Assembly (NCBI GenBank): GCA_013399855.1
Contig: VXAY01002605.1
Span: 654,478-718,477 of the forward strand
DNA: 64,000 nucleotides
Direction: 5' to 3'
Source of the DNA: Oxyruncus cristatus
Lineage: Eukaryota; Chordata; Aves; Passeriformes; Cotingidae
Position numbers and translations under genes: made by a program. A model generated the notes under the pieces. That model saw only the letters and a program-made list of their open reading frames with translations, made no database searches and was not told the DNA's origin. Below, in pieces: positions 26,801-38,825 of this stretch (its first letter is position 1; each line of letters opens with the position of its first letter).

Positions 26801-28646
26801 TTCCACATAAAATCATTGAAGTTAACTATGTTGTTAAGTATCTGGCAAACTAGTATCATCAAATGTTGCAGCTAAAAACCCCCTGAACAACTAATATGAT
26901 TGAAAGGTTGCCACTAAAAAACAGAAACATCCTCATGCATGTACAAAGTCAGCTTTTCTAAATATAGATTTTTGATTTGGAGTTTCAACATCATTTACCT
27001 TACGGATGGCAACAATGTGGGTCCACAGGGTAACCACAAGTTTTTAATTATTTGGCTAAAACATGATTATTTAATGTTTGCAGCTGTCTAGGTGTTCAGG
27101 TAGCAATCATAAATACTATTTTTTCCTCCCACCACATACTCACCCCAAAACATGGAATTCAACGTGTACACCGAAACCAAATCCAGCTTTGCTTGCTCAA
27201 GAGGATCTAACTAGAATGAAAAAGAAGACCACCACACATTTTTAAGATGTGCACAGATTTTAGTAACATGCACATTTTATAATTGTGAATGTATAAGTGA
27301 AAAAAATACACACTGAAGGAACACATTTTTGCACAAGTTCACTGACACTATGTTTATGCCTATTTCCATGCCATCATAGAACCATTCTCTCCTCTCCAAG
27401 TATTCTGTAATTTTCCCAGTCTGATGTTAAATGTCACAGTCCCAAACAGCCAAAAGCGAAAAAAAAATCACTTGGCATGTAGCTCTTGGACTACTGTTCC
27501 CATAGTCATAAATAAGTCCCTGTTTTTCCACTATAATTTAATTCAAAATAGCTGTTGCTATCAATGGATGGGGAAAAAAAAGTTAAGATTGCTGAAACTC
27601 AAATGTGAATATACAATGAATGAATGTTACCACTATTTTGTGTGTTCAATGCATGCTGGAATACTTAGGGATGTAAAGCAAAGGAAGAATAAAGGTAATG
27701 AGGGGTTATTTTTTTCCCCATTGACTGTCACAGTCAATTTATTATTTCAGTCCTACAGGATTTCCAGAAACTCTGATAACATCATTGTACAGCTCACTAG
27801 TTCTAACATGGATACTGTCAGAAGATCTATGTTGTCAAGACTGTTTTCTTCATAATTTATTTGTGTAAGAAATCCTCCCAGAATAAAGAAGCTCCCTCAT
27901 ATGCTGGCTTTTTCCTGCCCTGCAGAAGGAAATTACATGTTAGGCTTTAAATGTTAAAAGATAGAGAGGCTTGCATAAAGTTCTCAGGCAGTACCTTTAT
28001 GCCCTGATAAAAAGCCACATTTTAGAGACTTGTGCTTATAACATAGCTAGAGGAGACAGCCCAGGCTCTGCAAGTCTAGACTTCTAGACTCAGATCAATC
28101 CTCACTGCTGCCAGTTCACCTTTATATCACCCTGAGTACACCAAGTTCCATTAAGTTTGTTGTGAAGAAGTCAGACAAAAACGTGAGTGCCTTCTCCACT
28201 ATCAAAGAGCACTCACATGCACTTCAAGGAAGGTCAGGGATAAGCCAGAATCTCCTCTACCTAAATGACTCACTGGTAAGATCATCACTTACTACCTTGG
28301 AAGAGCATGTGTTTCAGTGTTTAATTTTGTAAGACTATCTGGATATCCTAGAAATGTCAGAGTTTCAAATAGAAGGTATCAAGGCTAGGAAGTGTTCATA
28401 TTTGTTACTGAAAACCTAACAGACCCTTTTATTTCAGTTCAGGTTCCCAAGTACTTCTGCATTAACAAGGAAAAGGTTTTCAAAAGGAAGACTATTTACC
28501 TTTTGCAGAAGCTCACTCCTGGAAACAGACATCATTGTCTTCAGCATCTCATCTACAGAACCAAGAGACTTCTCAAATGCTGCGAGGTAATCATGAATTT
28601 CAGTGGGGTATTCTTCTGAGGTATTATCATCCTCTGACATATCCAT
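23720..28646 (-). CDS. C1D: C1D nuclear receptor corepressor / exosome cofactor (Rrp47-like), complete CDS in 4 exons
   Basis: Minus-strand gene. The coding exons are 28646-28500, 27210-27144, 26713-26658 and 23896-23720, joining in phase to 149 codons including the stop. The product is recognised as C1D: it carries [11 protein letters not shown], the helix [39 protein letters not shown] and FVKNALWEP, which together make the Sas10/Utp3/C1D helical domain (about residues 12-100), followed by a Lys-rich tail. In the family, C1D binds the nuclear exosome subunit EXOSC10 and MTR4 and aids rRNA and snRNA 3' processing; it is also reported as a DNA-PK and TRAX partner. Human C1D is 141 residues, this one 148. 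Two in-frame ATGs open the CDS (28646 and 28640); the second gives 146 residues and aligns better with the mammalian start. The first exon begins exactly at ATG after a CAG acceptor, so the 5'UTR must come from an upstream exon, probably in the CpG island at 36.85 kb. Confidence 0.95.
23897..26657 (-). other. C1D: C1D last intron, with assembly gap 26131-26152
   Basis: About 2.8 kb of AT-rich intron. A 22-N gap is followed on the plus strand by seven G and a C/G-richer 20 bases (CTCTTTCCCGTCTTCGCCAG), which suggests that a G-rich run broke the assembly. No other element recognised. Confidence 0.8.
26658..26713 (-). CDS. C1D: C1D coding exon 3
   Basis: 56 nt between the acceptor CTTGTAG and the donor GTGAGTT. 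Completes the split Val codon, then encodes [18 protein letters not shown]. Confidence 0.95.
27144..27210 (-). CDS. C1D: C1D coding exon 2
   Basis: 67 nt between the acceptor ATTCTAG and the donor GTGAGTAT. Encodes [20 protein letters not shown] then FW plus one base of the next Val codon. Confidence 0.95.
28500..28646 (-). CDS. C1D: C1D coding exon 1
   Basis: 147 nt, 49 codons, phase 0 to 0. The acceptor TTTGCAG immediately precedes ATG; the donor is CAAAAG|GTAAATAG. Encodes the start through ...SRSELLQK. Confidence 0.95.
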
Positions 28647-29033
28647 CTGCAAAGAGGAAACAAAACTAATAATCCTTTTCATTAGGCACCTACAGAGGCA
28701 AAAGACTGTATTTTACAATACAAAGCATTAGCATTTATTCATTAAACTTCATAAGAAATGCCTACTTCTGATGAGTTCTAGCAAGTAATGTCAACAGTGA
28801 CACAGTTAAAGGTCCTGTAATTTCAGGGATATCTCCTGACTGCTCTGCAAAATGGCATGAAGAAGCATTACAAATGACATGACTGTAGTACCTATTCTTG
28901 CAATGGTCCCAAAACACTATTTAGCTTTTATGGTCTGTGATAGAAAGGAATTAGTTGCTTGTTTAAAAGAAGTGCTCTATAAATCACACTATATAGAGAG
29001 CTACACCAAGCAACAGGTAGGACACCAGGAAAA

Positions 29034-29103
29034 AACAAACAAACAAACAACAACAACAACAAAAAAAAACACACAAAAAAAACACACACAAAAAAAACAA
29101 CAA

Positions 29104-29185
<82 letters not shown>
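29034..29185 (+). repeat. A-rich microsatellite ending in an 81-base poly(A) run
   Basis: AAAC, AAC and A7C units lead into 81 consecutive A at 29105-29185, followed by GGAATATGG. The poly-Lys open frame across it is an artefact. It may be an expanded microsatellite or, less likely, a retroposon tail. Confidence 0.9.
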
Positions 29186-29187
<2 letters not shown>

Positions 29188-32100
29188 AATATGGCTTCAG
29201 CCTGTCTCAGGAACAGACATTACTTCAGCTTTACAGTGGTTATTCAGCACCAGTTATGTCAGGGTCAGTTACATCTTCCAATGCTAAATTTAGCAGCTGG
29301 TCAAAAAAATTCTTCTTTTGAACCCTGTATCCAGTTTTCTGAATTCTCTACGGGGTATTATAATCTGCAATATAACTCTACCCGTGACAGAGCTGAGTTG
29401 ATTCCGGGATTTCAGAATACTCTGGATAGCTTGCAGACGCATCAATGCGCAGCAACTGGGAAATAAGATGTGAAAAATCCCAAAGCACCCCTTTTTTGAT
29501 CCCAGCAGTTATAATACCATGGCACCAGTTACTGCCAAGGCACCTGCTAGCTTATAATCAATATCTCTTAAATCATAAATCATGTATTATCTTCAGGATT
29601 TAATGTTACTTAGGGCTATGTTATTTTCTACAACTTCTATGATTGAGCAACAACTTCTGGAACGTTCTAAGGGAAGAAGAGAAGAAATATGCAATTTTCC
29701 TGCCCGTTCGATGAGCTGCCTCAAGAACAGTGGGAGCACCTGGATCACTGCAGTCTTTCCTACTTAGGATGAGTGTGATAATCCCACTCCCCAGCTGCTG
29801 AGTATAGAGGGTAGGAACAGCAATAGGAGAGACTGCACTTATGAACACCAAGCCATGTGGTCAGTGCAAGCAGCAAACAGCTGTCATATCACTGGAGTTT
29901 GTCTTAGATAACGATTTTATCTTTCCCTTTTCCTGGCAAGAGCGTGGTATGTCTGAGACAGGTTTCTTTTATGTATATTGCCTCGTGGAGTCAATAAGGA
30001 AGAAGATTGAGAGGAAAACCAGCGTGGAGCTACTCAAACCTGTCTGCAACTCCAGTTTTAACCACACCAGCGTGATTCCAGAAATATGATCAGCCAATTA
30101 ACAAGCCCAGTTTCACTGCTGTTGCTTGCATAATTAAGAATTACAATCCTACTCAGCTGCATGACTGTTCATGCTGGCCAGAGCTGGTTTTTAGACTCAG
30201 TACAGAATCACAATGCCAACCACAACGTGTGGAAGGTCCCCTCCCCACCCCAGCATGTAACCCACACACGTAAATAATATTTCAGTCAGCTGCATCAGAC
30301 CTAAGCAAGAAAGCTGAGCTGGACCTACAAGAGGCTGCCCACAGCAAGGCAAAATACCACTACAATTATATCTGACATTTACGATAACACTGTGTTTAAT
30401 TCTCTCCTGGCCACCTGCTCTATAATCACCCTTGTTAGGTTGATTAAAAGGGTTCAGAAACAATGTTTGTTGTTAACTTTTAATCATATGATACAGCATT
30501 AAAAAAAAAAAAAAAAACCCTCAAGGCTACAAAAGAAACTACATTTTCCCAGTTGTTATCACAGTTAAGTTTGGTCAGAAGGTGTCTGATATGTGTCCAT
30601 ACACATTTCCTATGCTTACACAGGGAGGGAGAGATGTAATCCAACCAAGGAAAAATCTGCAGAGTTTACCATCACTGCAGCACTTAACTTGCTATGGTCT
30701 TAATTTGATGGACAGGCATGAACATGGTGATAAATTCCAACTTTATTCTCTCCCTTTATAAGTGTATCCAACACCAGCAAGAATAAAAAAACAACCAACA
30801 AAAGCCTGCAGCAGGAATGTGTTATCAAAACTAACTTGAGCTGTTTTACAGCAGTTGCTAGAATAAAATCACTAGAGGATATTTGATATTCTTTTTAGAC
30901 CAAGTTAGACCTAAAGAATAAGACAGAAGAAGAACAGGAAGATAAAAGGAAAGATAACAGATACAGGTCAAAATACATTTTGCTCTGATTGCTGTCTCAT
31001 GAACCAGACAAAATTAAGTTTGTCCTCATATCACAAAGTATTCCCTTGACACTGTCAATCAGCAAGGAAAGGGAAAACCATGCAGTGGATTTCAATAACT
31101 TCATTGGTAAGTCCACTCCTTCTGCCCAGGGAGGAGGAAGTACTTGTTGAATTTCTGTTTTCTGTTCATTTCAACAGGAATCAGCACGTTCCTACTCCTG
31201 CTGTGTAGGGACCTCTCTCTTTTCAATACACTGTTATTTCAGCATTACTAATCTCCAAGCAGGATATGTTACAGTGCTGGCACATGCCAATAGTAAGGCA
31301 GCCTAAAATAATTCTGATAACATGAAACCAACAAGAGTAAAATTACACTACATTAGAAAACGTGTACACCGGAAACTCCACAAAGTTGTTCCTGCCAAAA
31401 TCAATACACAGGTTGCACAGTCACACCTGCAGAATGACAAAGCCAAGGATGGGAGGAACTGAGACCACCTCAGTGATTCTCTAAACACACCTCAAGCTAT
31501 ACTGCCCTCACTATATGTTATGTCTTGGTTATTAAACCACTAACAAAACCTTTCTCAAAATTTTTCGAATGTTACTCTATGTATTTTGAACAAGCAAATA
31601 TTTAAATCAATTCCTGAAGTTGATGTGTACTAGACAGGTTTTCTGTTTCGAATTTACTGATTTTCAACCAGAATTTATTCGGCACAGAGATCCCACTTTA
31701 AAACTTAGGGATAGTAGGAAAACTCATACAAAAGAAGTAACAAAATCTTGCCAAGTAAGCATGTGAATAATGAGGAATTCTAAAGGAAATAAGACAGCAT
31801 TTTCATTATCAAGCAGTAACACTTAAGATGCAGAATACACAACCTGTGGTTTTGTGCAATAAAAGTAATACTTTACAAGATCTTTCAAGAATGCAAAGGG
31901 AAGTTCACAACCCATAACATAAGAGAGAAGAGGCCTACTTTGATTAAGGGCACTGAGGCAAAAAAACAGTGATGAAAAATGTGGTATGACTTCATAACAT
32001 CAATCTACCAGAAACAACTTTGCCTTTTTAACCCTGAGCTCAAAAACTGCCAACTAGTTATTGGGGAAAAAAACAAAAAATATATATTTGAGGAAAAATA

Positions 32101-35100
32101 GGACTTTAAATTGCATTTAAAGGTAAAGCATTTTCATGAGAAAATTTATGCATTGCATTTAGGTCTGTTAAAAAATGTTCTACAAAATGAGTTTCCATAC
32201 AGGTAGAAAATTTCTGGATATACTGAAATTTCTGAAAGATTCTGAACACATTCTCATTTATTCAGAAACATGACTACATTTATGTAAACCTATGCCTAGA
32301 AAACAACAAACACCTTGTTTTCTTTGCAGTCAACGTATCAATATACACATAAACCAGAGTAAGTAATACACTGGAACCACAAAAAGGGAAGGGATGGACA
32401 TTATTAATGAACCACATAAAAGACACAAATATGAAAAGGAAAAAGAGTCATCTTCTGCAGGCTGTATAAAGAAGAACAAGCAGGTGAGAATCAAAAGCAG
32501 TTTGACGTAGTATTTATTTGGCTATTGATTTAAGATACAACTAAGTTCAATGCTGTATCAAGGAATTTTAAATAAAAACGAACAAAATACAGATGGTTGT
32601 GTACAATACAACTAGCAAAAACTGCCCATCTTTACATTTATCTTCCAGAAGAATGAAAAGAACTGCAGACCTCTTTTAAGAAAAGCACACCCGTGACTGG
32701 CATACAAAAGAAAGAAAAGCAAAAAGAGAAGTTGCAGAAAAGCATGTGGCTTTTATGAATATTTTTTTAATATATCTGGTGCTTTAACACAAGCCTTACA
32801 AAGTAACTGCCATCTGGCTTAAAAAGCAAAATCAAACTTCCCTTCCCGCCCACCCCCACAGCTAAACTCTGTCATACTGAAAGACATAAACTCTAATTAG
32901 GCCCTGGATACCTCTATAAGACATTTTGCTGAAGATATATGGGGAAAGTAGTGGAAGCTACTTGCATCTGTCAACATGGCAATAGGAAACCCCTAAAGAC
33001 AGAATGCTCAGTGTTAATGTCATGCACATGGCTTTCAACTGGAATTAAAACTGCAAGTTCAGGATAAAAATCATGTATTTGGAATATTTTGTAACATGCA
33101 AACATAACACAAAAGTAATTTGGCATTCTAAATACTGCAACTCACTTCACACTTCATGTTTATTCTTACATAGTCCCTAAGCACTAGGGACCTTACCTCC
33201 ATACTGAGCTCAGATCTTTTATTTTTTCAGATTATTCACCTAACAAAAATCAGATTAGACTTTCCTTCTTCTCATGGATATTTACAAATTACATAGAGAA
33301 AACCAAAACTAACTAGAGAAAGCCAAAACAAATCCAAAACCTTTTGCTCAGGGCATATAAAATCCACTCTCAAATTCAAAACAAACACATTAGCAACATC
33401 AGTAAGACAAACCACCTCTGTCAGCTCCTGAAAACTGGCACTGTTGTCCCTCTGTTGTGAGTTCCGACTCACAGCCTGCAGTGAACACAGTGGATGTGCA
33501 CGAACAGCAAAGTTGTCCCTTCTGCTCCAACACTGTAGTTCACTGCTGTGGATGTAGGAGAACAGAACAACCAGAATCCTAATTTTAAAGCTAACAGAGA
33601 TCATGACTAAATTCTTTGGCCACAAACCTCTTTTGGGCAGAGAAATCCATGTTTGCAAAACTCTAAGTACAAAAGGCTCTCATTTGTGACAGACACTCCT
33701 TAGTATCATTGCTGATAATAAATAATTACTTGCCCACTAGTCAGCATGGTGACCACAGATTTGTTTTGCTGCTAATGCCTCTCAAGCCAGGCTGGGGCAG
33801 CCAGAGAGCAGATCTAGTACAGTTAGAGCTCTCTTGCCATGCCAACTCACAATCTCATTTGCAAGAAAGATTTTCACGGCAGAAGTAAAAAGGTCCACCA
33901 CGAAATATCAAGTACACACCAACAGGCTTACCTTGATCCCCTTAAAAATATCCCAACTCAAGCCTTGGTAGTCAGACAACGCACAATTTGCACTATATAA
34001 ACTACAAATGGGCAACAGCTGAGCAATCATTTTTAACCCTGCCTTCAAAGACAGGATCCAGCACCAACACATGAACAAAGCCATCCTACAGAGCAGCTCA
34101 TAGCCATCAGGCTCTTGCTGATGCCTCTGAGAAAAAGTCTCTTGAGCTTCAAAGGATTTGCAAAGTTTATTCTGATCTGTCTTAAAAGGAGATTAAAGGG
34201 AGGGGATAATATCTTTGAGGCTCACTTACACTTCAGCCCATGGTGGATATCACGTGAGAAAAGTTTTCTCAGCTTGGCTCAAACAACCCATATTCCCCAC
34301 AACCCCATCTTTATCCACTCAGACCATCTCTGATGTAAACCTTCAGCTTGATCTTCACAATTCATGAAACATTTTTACTCTCTGCAATCACCTGTCCTAG
34401 ATTCCACATCTTTGATGGTACAGTCGTTTCCTCTTTTGAACAAAGCCAATATAACCCGGCCCTTGTTCAGGTCCAACCCGTCAGTACCCCCATCAGTAAG
34501 TACTATGACAAAACCATCTTTCTTTAGGTATATCCAGAACACTCCTTCCTGAGAGGTTTTCACAAAATCTCTCACACTCAGACTATGCTGCCACAGCTCA
34601 GTTCAAGGCTGGGGCTCTAAAGTGATGCTAAATTTGTATGTCTAAACTGGTCTTTAAGAAATATACTCTGGGTTGCACTGAAGCTACCATGTTCTTGTAT
34701 AGCAAAAGATGGTCTCCTTGGACAAACCAGTTTATACACAGTGGGGACAGCAATCAACACTGAATACTTCTGTCCTATCAAATTTGCAGTGAACAGGAAA
34801 GAGCCTGCATCCAGTCTGCAGCTCCTGTATGCTCTAAACCATGGAGTTTATAGCCTCTTCAAAAATTTACTGTCACTCTCCACTAGTATCAGCACCATGA
34901 ATATCCAGAACTAAAGCCAAGCAGTTTTTTATTCCTTTTAAACTGCTGACCACCTGTTTTGTTTCCTTTAGCCGCCAGTTCCACAATGCATGAAAAAGCA
35001 CTTCCTTTTATCATAATTCAATTTCCTATACTTGCATTTTGTGCAGCACCTCTCTGTAGTTTTGAACAGCAATCTCAACGTATTTTGGCTGCTTGCTATT

Positions 35101-36408
35101 TGACTGTGCTAACATGACTCTGACTCTATTAAAAGCATATTTACCCCTTTTTTTGGCTGAACATAACACAGTAACTGTGGGATGTTGCGTTCTAAGCATT
35201 GTCTTCTTAGAACTTATATCACTAACGCAAGAAAAAAAAGGCAAAAACCTTTTATAACTGTCTCCTAAACAGAATTTAAGAGCTGACAACATGATGGAAC
35301 TTCTAGAGAGCAGCATGCATGGGAAATACTGTGTGTGAGAGGGGGTAAATAAGCGTGTCACATATCCCAAGGCCCTGCAGAAAGCCTCACAGCAAGTCTG
35401 CATGAAGGATGGAGAAAAAGTTACAGTGGAAATAGAGAGCTCAGACAGAGGTAATCAAGTCTGCAACCTCAAATCTTTCACAGTCGGTTATCACATCCCC
35501 TTGGCACCATCTTTCAAGTTAACAGTATCAAGCTTCCCTCTCACTGTTACCACTCAAGCAGTCACCTGTGTTTCTTCTTTCTCAGCTGCCTTTTCCAGCT
35601 CTGATGCTGCAAGATGTACCAGAAGCTGTGATGGCCAGTACCATTCCAGTGCACTGTTTAATTATTTAGAGGAAAAGCAGATGATTCTAAAGTGATTCTA
35701 AAAATCTTAAACCACTTCAAAGAGAAAGGTTATCACTTACCAGAAAGGTTTGTGTGACTTCTGCACTGCATTTCTGATAGGAAGCCTAAAAATTCTATCA
35801 ATTACTTTCAAGTTTCTCACATTCTGCTGTAGAGCCTTGTGTTGAGCATTTTCTGTTTTCTTTAGCAAGGGTCACACTGCCACAGGATTAGCAATATCCA
35901 GGTATTTTAGACTGAAGTGTTCTTTCATATTTTTAAAACCACGAAATGTGCCAGACACATTTCAATTTTGATTTCACAATCCAGATATTCCATTTTTGTT
36001 TTTCTCAGAAATGAGGCCTTTAAATTGGCATAATGTAAAGTTTAATTTGCAAGCCAAAATCCCTTCTAAGCTTGCAGTTAGAAAGCTGTGACAAAGTGTA
36101 AGGAAGGCAACATTTTCACCCTTGCAGCAACATGAAAGAACCAGAACAAGACCTATTTTGTTACAAAGTACTCGAGCTTAGTAGTTTTAAGTACCACCTG
36201 CCTTTCTGTTAAGGGAAAAAGAGTGCTGCTGAACTATTTGAGCCACGGCCTATACGTGCAAACTGTATCCTCGCTTTGAAAAAAACACTCCTCTTACAAC
36301 AGTTAGTAAGTTCTCAAGGCTCCTCAAGTCGCAACACTATTTTTAACAGGAATATAACAATTTACTGCCTACAGTGCAGCCATCCTAAAAAAAAAAAAAA
36401 ATTGCCTG

Positions 36409-36482
36409 TAGTCCATATGCTCTTTTTCATGGATATGTAAGCCAAGCCTTTAGTCCATATGCTCTTTTTCATGGATATGTAA
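36409..36482 (+). repeat. 32-bp exact direct repeat, period 42
   Basis: A 32-base unit beginning TAGTCCATATGCTC and ending GGATATGTAA occurs at 36409-36440 and identically at 36451-36482, separated by GCCAAGCCTT. It sits between a 15-base A run and a truncated CR1. Confidence 0.95.
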
Positions 36483-36528
36483 CCACGTCATGCTTTAAAA
36501 CATGTCAGGCCACATTATGCCATGTGCA

Positions 36529-36665
36529 TTGAACAGTCGAGGCCAGGTTGGATGGGGCTTGGAGCAACCTGGTCTAGTGGAAAGTGTCCCTGCCCATGGC
36601 AGGGAGGTTGGAACGGGATGATCCCTAACGCAACCCTTCCAACCCAAACCATTCCATGATTCCAT
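36529..36665 (+). mobile_element. CR1 LINE 3' end, severely 5'-truncated
   Basis: About 137 bp matching the CR1 3' terminus: GGCCAGGTTGGATGGGGCTT, then GTGTCCCTGCCCATGGCAGG, then CCAACCCAAACCATTCCATG and a final ATTCCAT. Non-coding remnant, typical of avian CR1 truncation. It lies about 185 bp from the donor of the C1D 5'UTR exon. Confidence 0.9.
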
Positions 36666-36679
36666 AAACTGTGTCATTA

Positions 36680-37020
36680 CGCCCACAAGCCAAGGCCAGC
36701 AGCGCACACAACGCGTCCCCCTTGTGCGCGGCCACCGGCGGCCCTGCCTCCCGACAACGCGCTGCCCTCTTCGCCAGGGCCTCTGGAGAGCCCTAAAACC
36801 CCAGGGAGCTCCCGGGGGACACACACGGGGGGTCTCTCCCCGCTCTTACCTGCGGGCAGTGACCGAGCCCCGCCTGGGTCACCGCGGAGCAGCAGCGGCG
36901 GGAGCGGCGCCGGCGCCCGGCGGTGACGCCACGGGGCGGGACCGGGATACGGGAAGGAAGGCGGGATGTGACGAGCCGCTCTGAGGGGAGGGAAGCGCCC
37001 AAGGTTCCTAAATAGGATGG
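36680..37020 (-). promoter_or_regulatory. C1D: CpG island / C1D promoter
   Basis: Dense CG dinucleotides and high G+C in an otherwise AT-rich setting. It contains a GC box GGGGCGGGAC (36933-36942) and a CRE-like half site TGACG (36924-36928). A clean minus-strand donor, CCGCAG|GTAAGAGC, at 36850/36849 fits a non-coding first exon of C1D. No TATA box, as usual for housekeeping genes. Confidence 0.7.
36850..36960 (-). other. C1D: Probable C1D non-coding first exon (5'UTR)
   Basis: The 3' boundary at 36850 is defined by a consensus donor on the minus strand. The 5' boundary (start of transcription) is only estimated. Inferred because the ATG exon starts directly after an AG acceptor and needs an upstream leader. 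Confidence 0.55.
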
Positions 37021-37137
37021 CAGAGGGTCCGCGAGCAATCAGAAAATTGTACACTCGGCGTGGAAATTGTGTAAGCCAGTCCCTGAGCCACTGCCTAAGC
37101 GCACGGCAGTGGTGTTCGGGTAACCGGGCGGGGAGAA

Positions 37138-37692
37138 AGGGAAGGGAGGGAGAGGTGGATTGATCGGAGGGGCGTGGGGCGAGGGCAGAGAGAGAAAGAA
37201 AGATGAATTAAAGGGGGNNNNNNNNNNNNNNNNNNNNNNNNNNNNNNNNNNNNNNNNNNNNNNNNNNNNNNNNNNNNNNNNNNNNAAAGAAAAAGAAAGA
37301 AAAAAGAAAAGAAAGAGAAAGAAAGAAAGATGAGTTAGAGGGGGAGAGAAAAAAGAAAAAGAAAGAAAAAAGAAAAGGGGAAAAAAAGGAAAAGAAAAAG
37401 GAACAAGGAAGGAAAAAGGGAAAATGAAGGGAAAAGGACAAGGGAAAAGGAAAGAAAAAGGGAAAAGGAAGGAAAAAGGACAAGGAAAAAGGAAAGAAAA
37501 AGGGAAAAGGAAAGAAAAAGAAAAGGACAAGGAAAAAGGAAAGAAAAAGGGAAAAGGAAAGAAAAAGAAAAGGACAAGAAAAAGAAACAAGAAGAAAAAG
37601 GAAGGGGAAAAAAAAAAAGGGAAAGAGAAAGTAAAAGCCAAAGGGAAAAGAAGAAAAGGAAATGAGAAGAGAAAAGAAAGAAAAGAAAAAAG
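37138..37692 (+). repeat. Polypurine (GA-rich) tract with about 48-bp minisatellite units and gap
   Basis: The plus strand is nearly all A and G for some 550 bases, with a 68-N gap at 37218-37285. In 37430-37600 a unit containing GGACAAGG-AAAAAGGAAAGAAAAAGG recurs about every 41-49 bases. The long Lys/Glu/Arg or Phe/Ser/Leu open frames in it are compositional, not genes. Confidence 0.9.
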
Positions 37693-38391
37693 ATAAATCA
37701 GTCCCAGTCCTGGTTCTAGTGTCGATCCAGCTGATGGGATGTCCGGGGCCCTGGGGGGCACCTCCCGGCCTTGATGAGGGTTTTTAAGGACAAGTTTCTC
37801 TGCCCTGAAGAGGTTTCTCGCTTTCTAGGCAAATTATTTACCATGCATAGGCCATTCTTTCAGACCTCTCTGGAAATGAGTCTGAGGTCTTTGGGGATCT
37901 TGAGGCGTCTTGATCGCCCCCTGCAGTCCATGCCCCCTTCTTGGCCTCATTCCTGTACTGTTCTGTGTTGTGCTTATCTCCAGGAACTACAACAAGGGTG
38001 TTTGCCCCAGAACTGGTGATTCAGCCCTTGGTTGGCTCCAAAGCCAGCCGGTTATCAGTGTTTGAGACACACATTAGCCCCTTGTCTCCTAGGATTCTAT
38101 AGTGGGGAGGGAGATGCTTTTTTTAGGCAGAAAACATGCTTTCCATCAGCCATCTCCTCTGGGTGGAGGAGGTAAACAGCTGGCACAACACGTCTCCAGC
38201 TTTCCCAAGCATTCCCAGTTGCTTCCTGGAAAAAGGGAGGCACAAATTGAGTTTAGAGATGGTCCCCTAATGCCAGACATCACACAGAGGCATTTCAGAG
38301 GGTTGGTCCCTGTTCCTGCCTGAGGCTGCACATCTTCTCGCCTCACCCTCGAGCGAGGGTTGGTTTCTAATGGTTTCCACTGTCTTTCTCC

Positions 38392-38825
38392 TCAAGTCCA
38401 GAGGAGGCCACCGATATGGTAAGAGGGACGGAGCACCTCTCCTATGAGGGAATTGGGATTGTTGAGCCTGGAAAAGAGAAGGCTTAGGGGTGACCTATTT
38501 GCGGCCTTCCAGTACTAAAAGGAGCCTGTGAGAAAGATGGAGAGGGACTGTTTACATGGACATGGAGTGAGAGGACAATGGGGAATGGATTCAAACTGAC
38601 TGAGAGTGGGTTCAGATTAGGAAGAAATTCTTGATTGTGAGGGCTGTGAGGCACAGGTTGCCCAGAGAAGCTGTGGATGCCCCATCCCTGGAAGTGTTCA
38701 AGGCCAGGTTGGATGGGGCTCTCAGCAAGCTGGTCTAGTGGAAGGTGTCCCTGCCTATGGCAGGGGGGTTGGAATTAGATGATCTTTAAGGTCCCTTCCA
38801 ACCCAAACTATTCTATGATTCTATA
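38392..38825 (+). mobile_element. CR1 LINE fragment, 3' end (about 434 bp)
   Basis: Runs from GAGGAGGCCACCGATATGGT through GAGCACCTCTCCTATGAGG, GCGGCCTTCCAGTACTAAAA, AGAAGCTGTGGATGCCCC and GGTTGGATGGGG to TTCTATGATTCTAT. This is the last part of CR1 ORF2 and the 3' tail. It is degenerate, 5'-truncated and not coding. Confidence 0.95.

Larger units (their letters stand above)
28647..36849 (-). other. C1D: C1D first intron (8.2 kb)
   Basis: Intron between the presumed 5'UTR exon and the ATG exon. It contains the A81 homopolymer at 29105-29185, an A17 run near 30501, a 32-bp duplication (36409-36482) and a CR1 3' stub (36529-36665). Open frames here (for example 33272-33658, 35026-35403) show no family signature. 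Confidence 0.6.

Noticed and set aside
28879..29466. 195-codon open frame with a long Lys run
   Set aside because: It is created by the A81 homopolymer; the flanks have no protein family features and it lies in C1D intron 1.
37039..37761. 240-codon Phe/Ser/Leu-rich frame and Lys/Glu-rich frames on the other strand
   Set aside because: Pure by-product of the polypurine tract and of N bases; no domain, and crosses an assembly gap.
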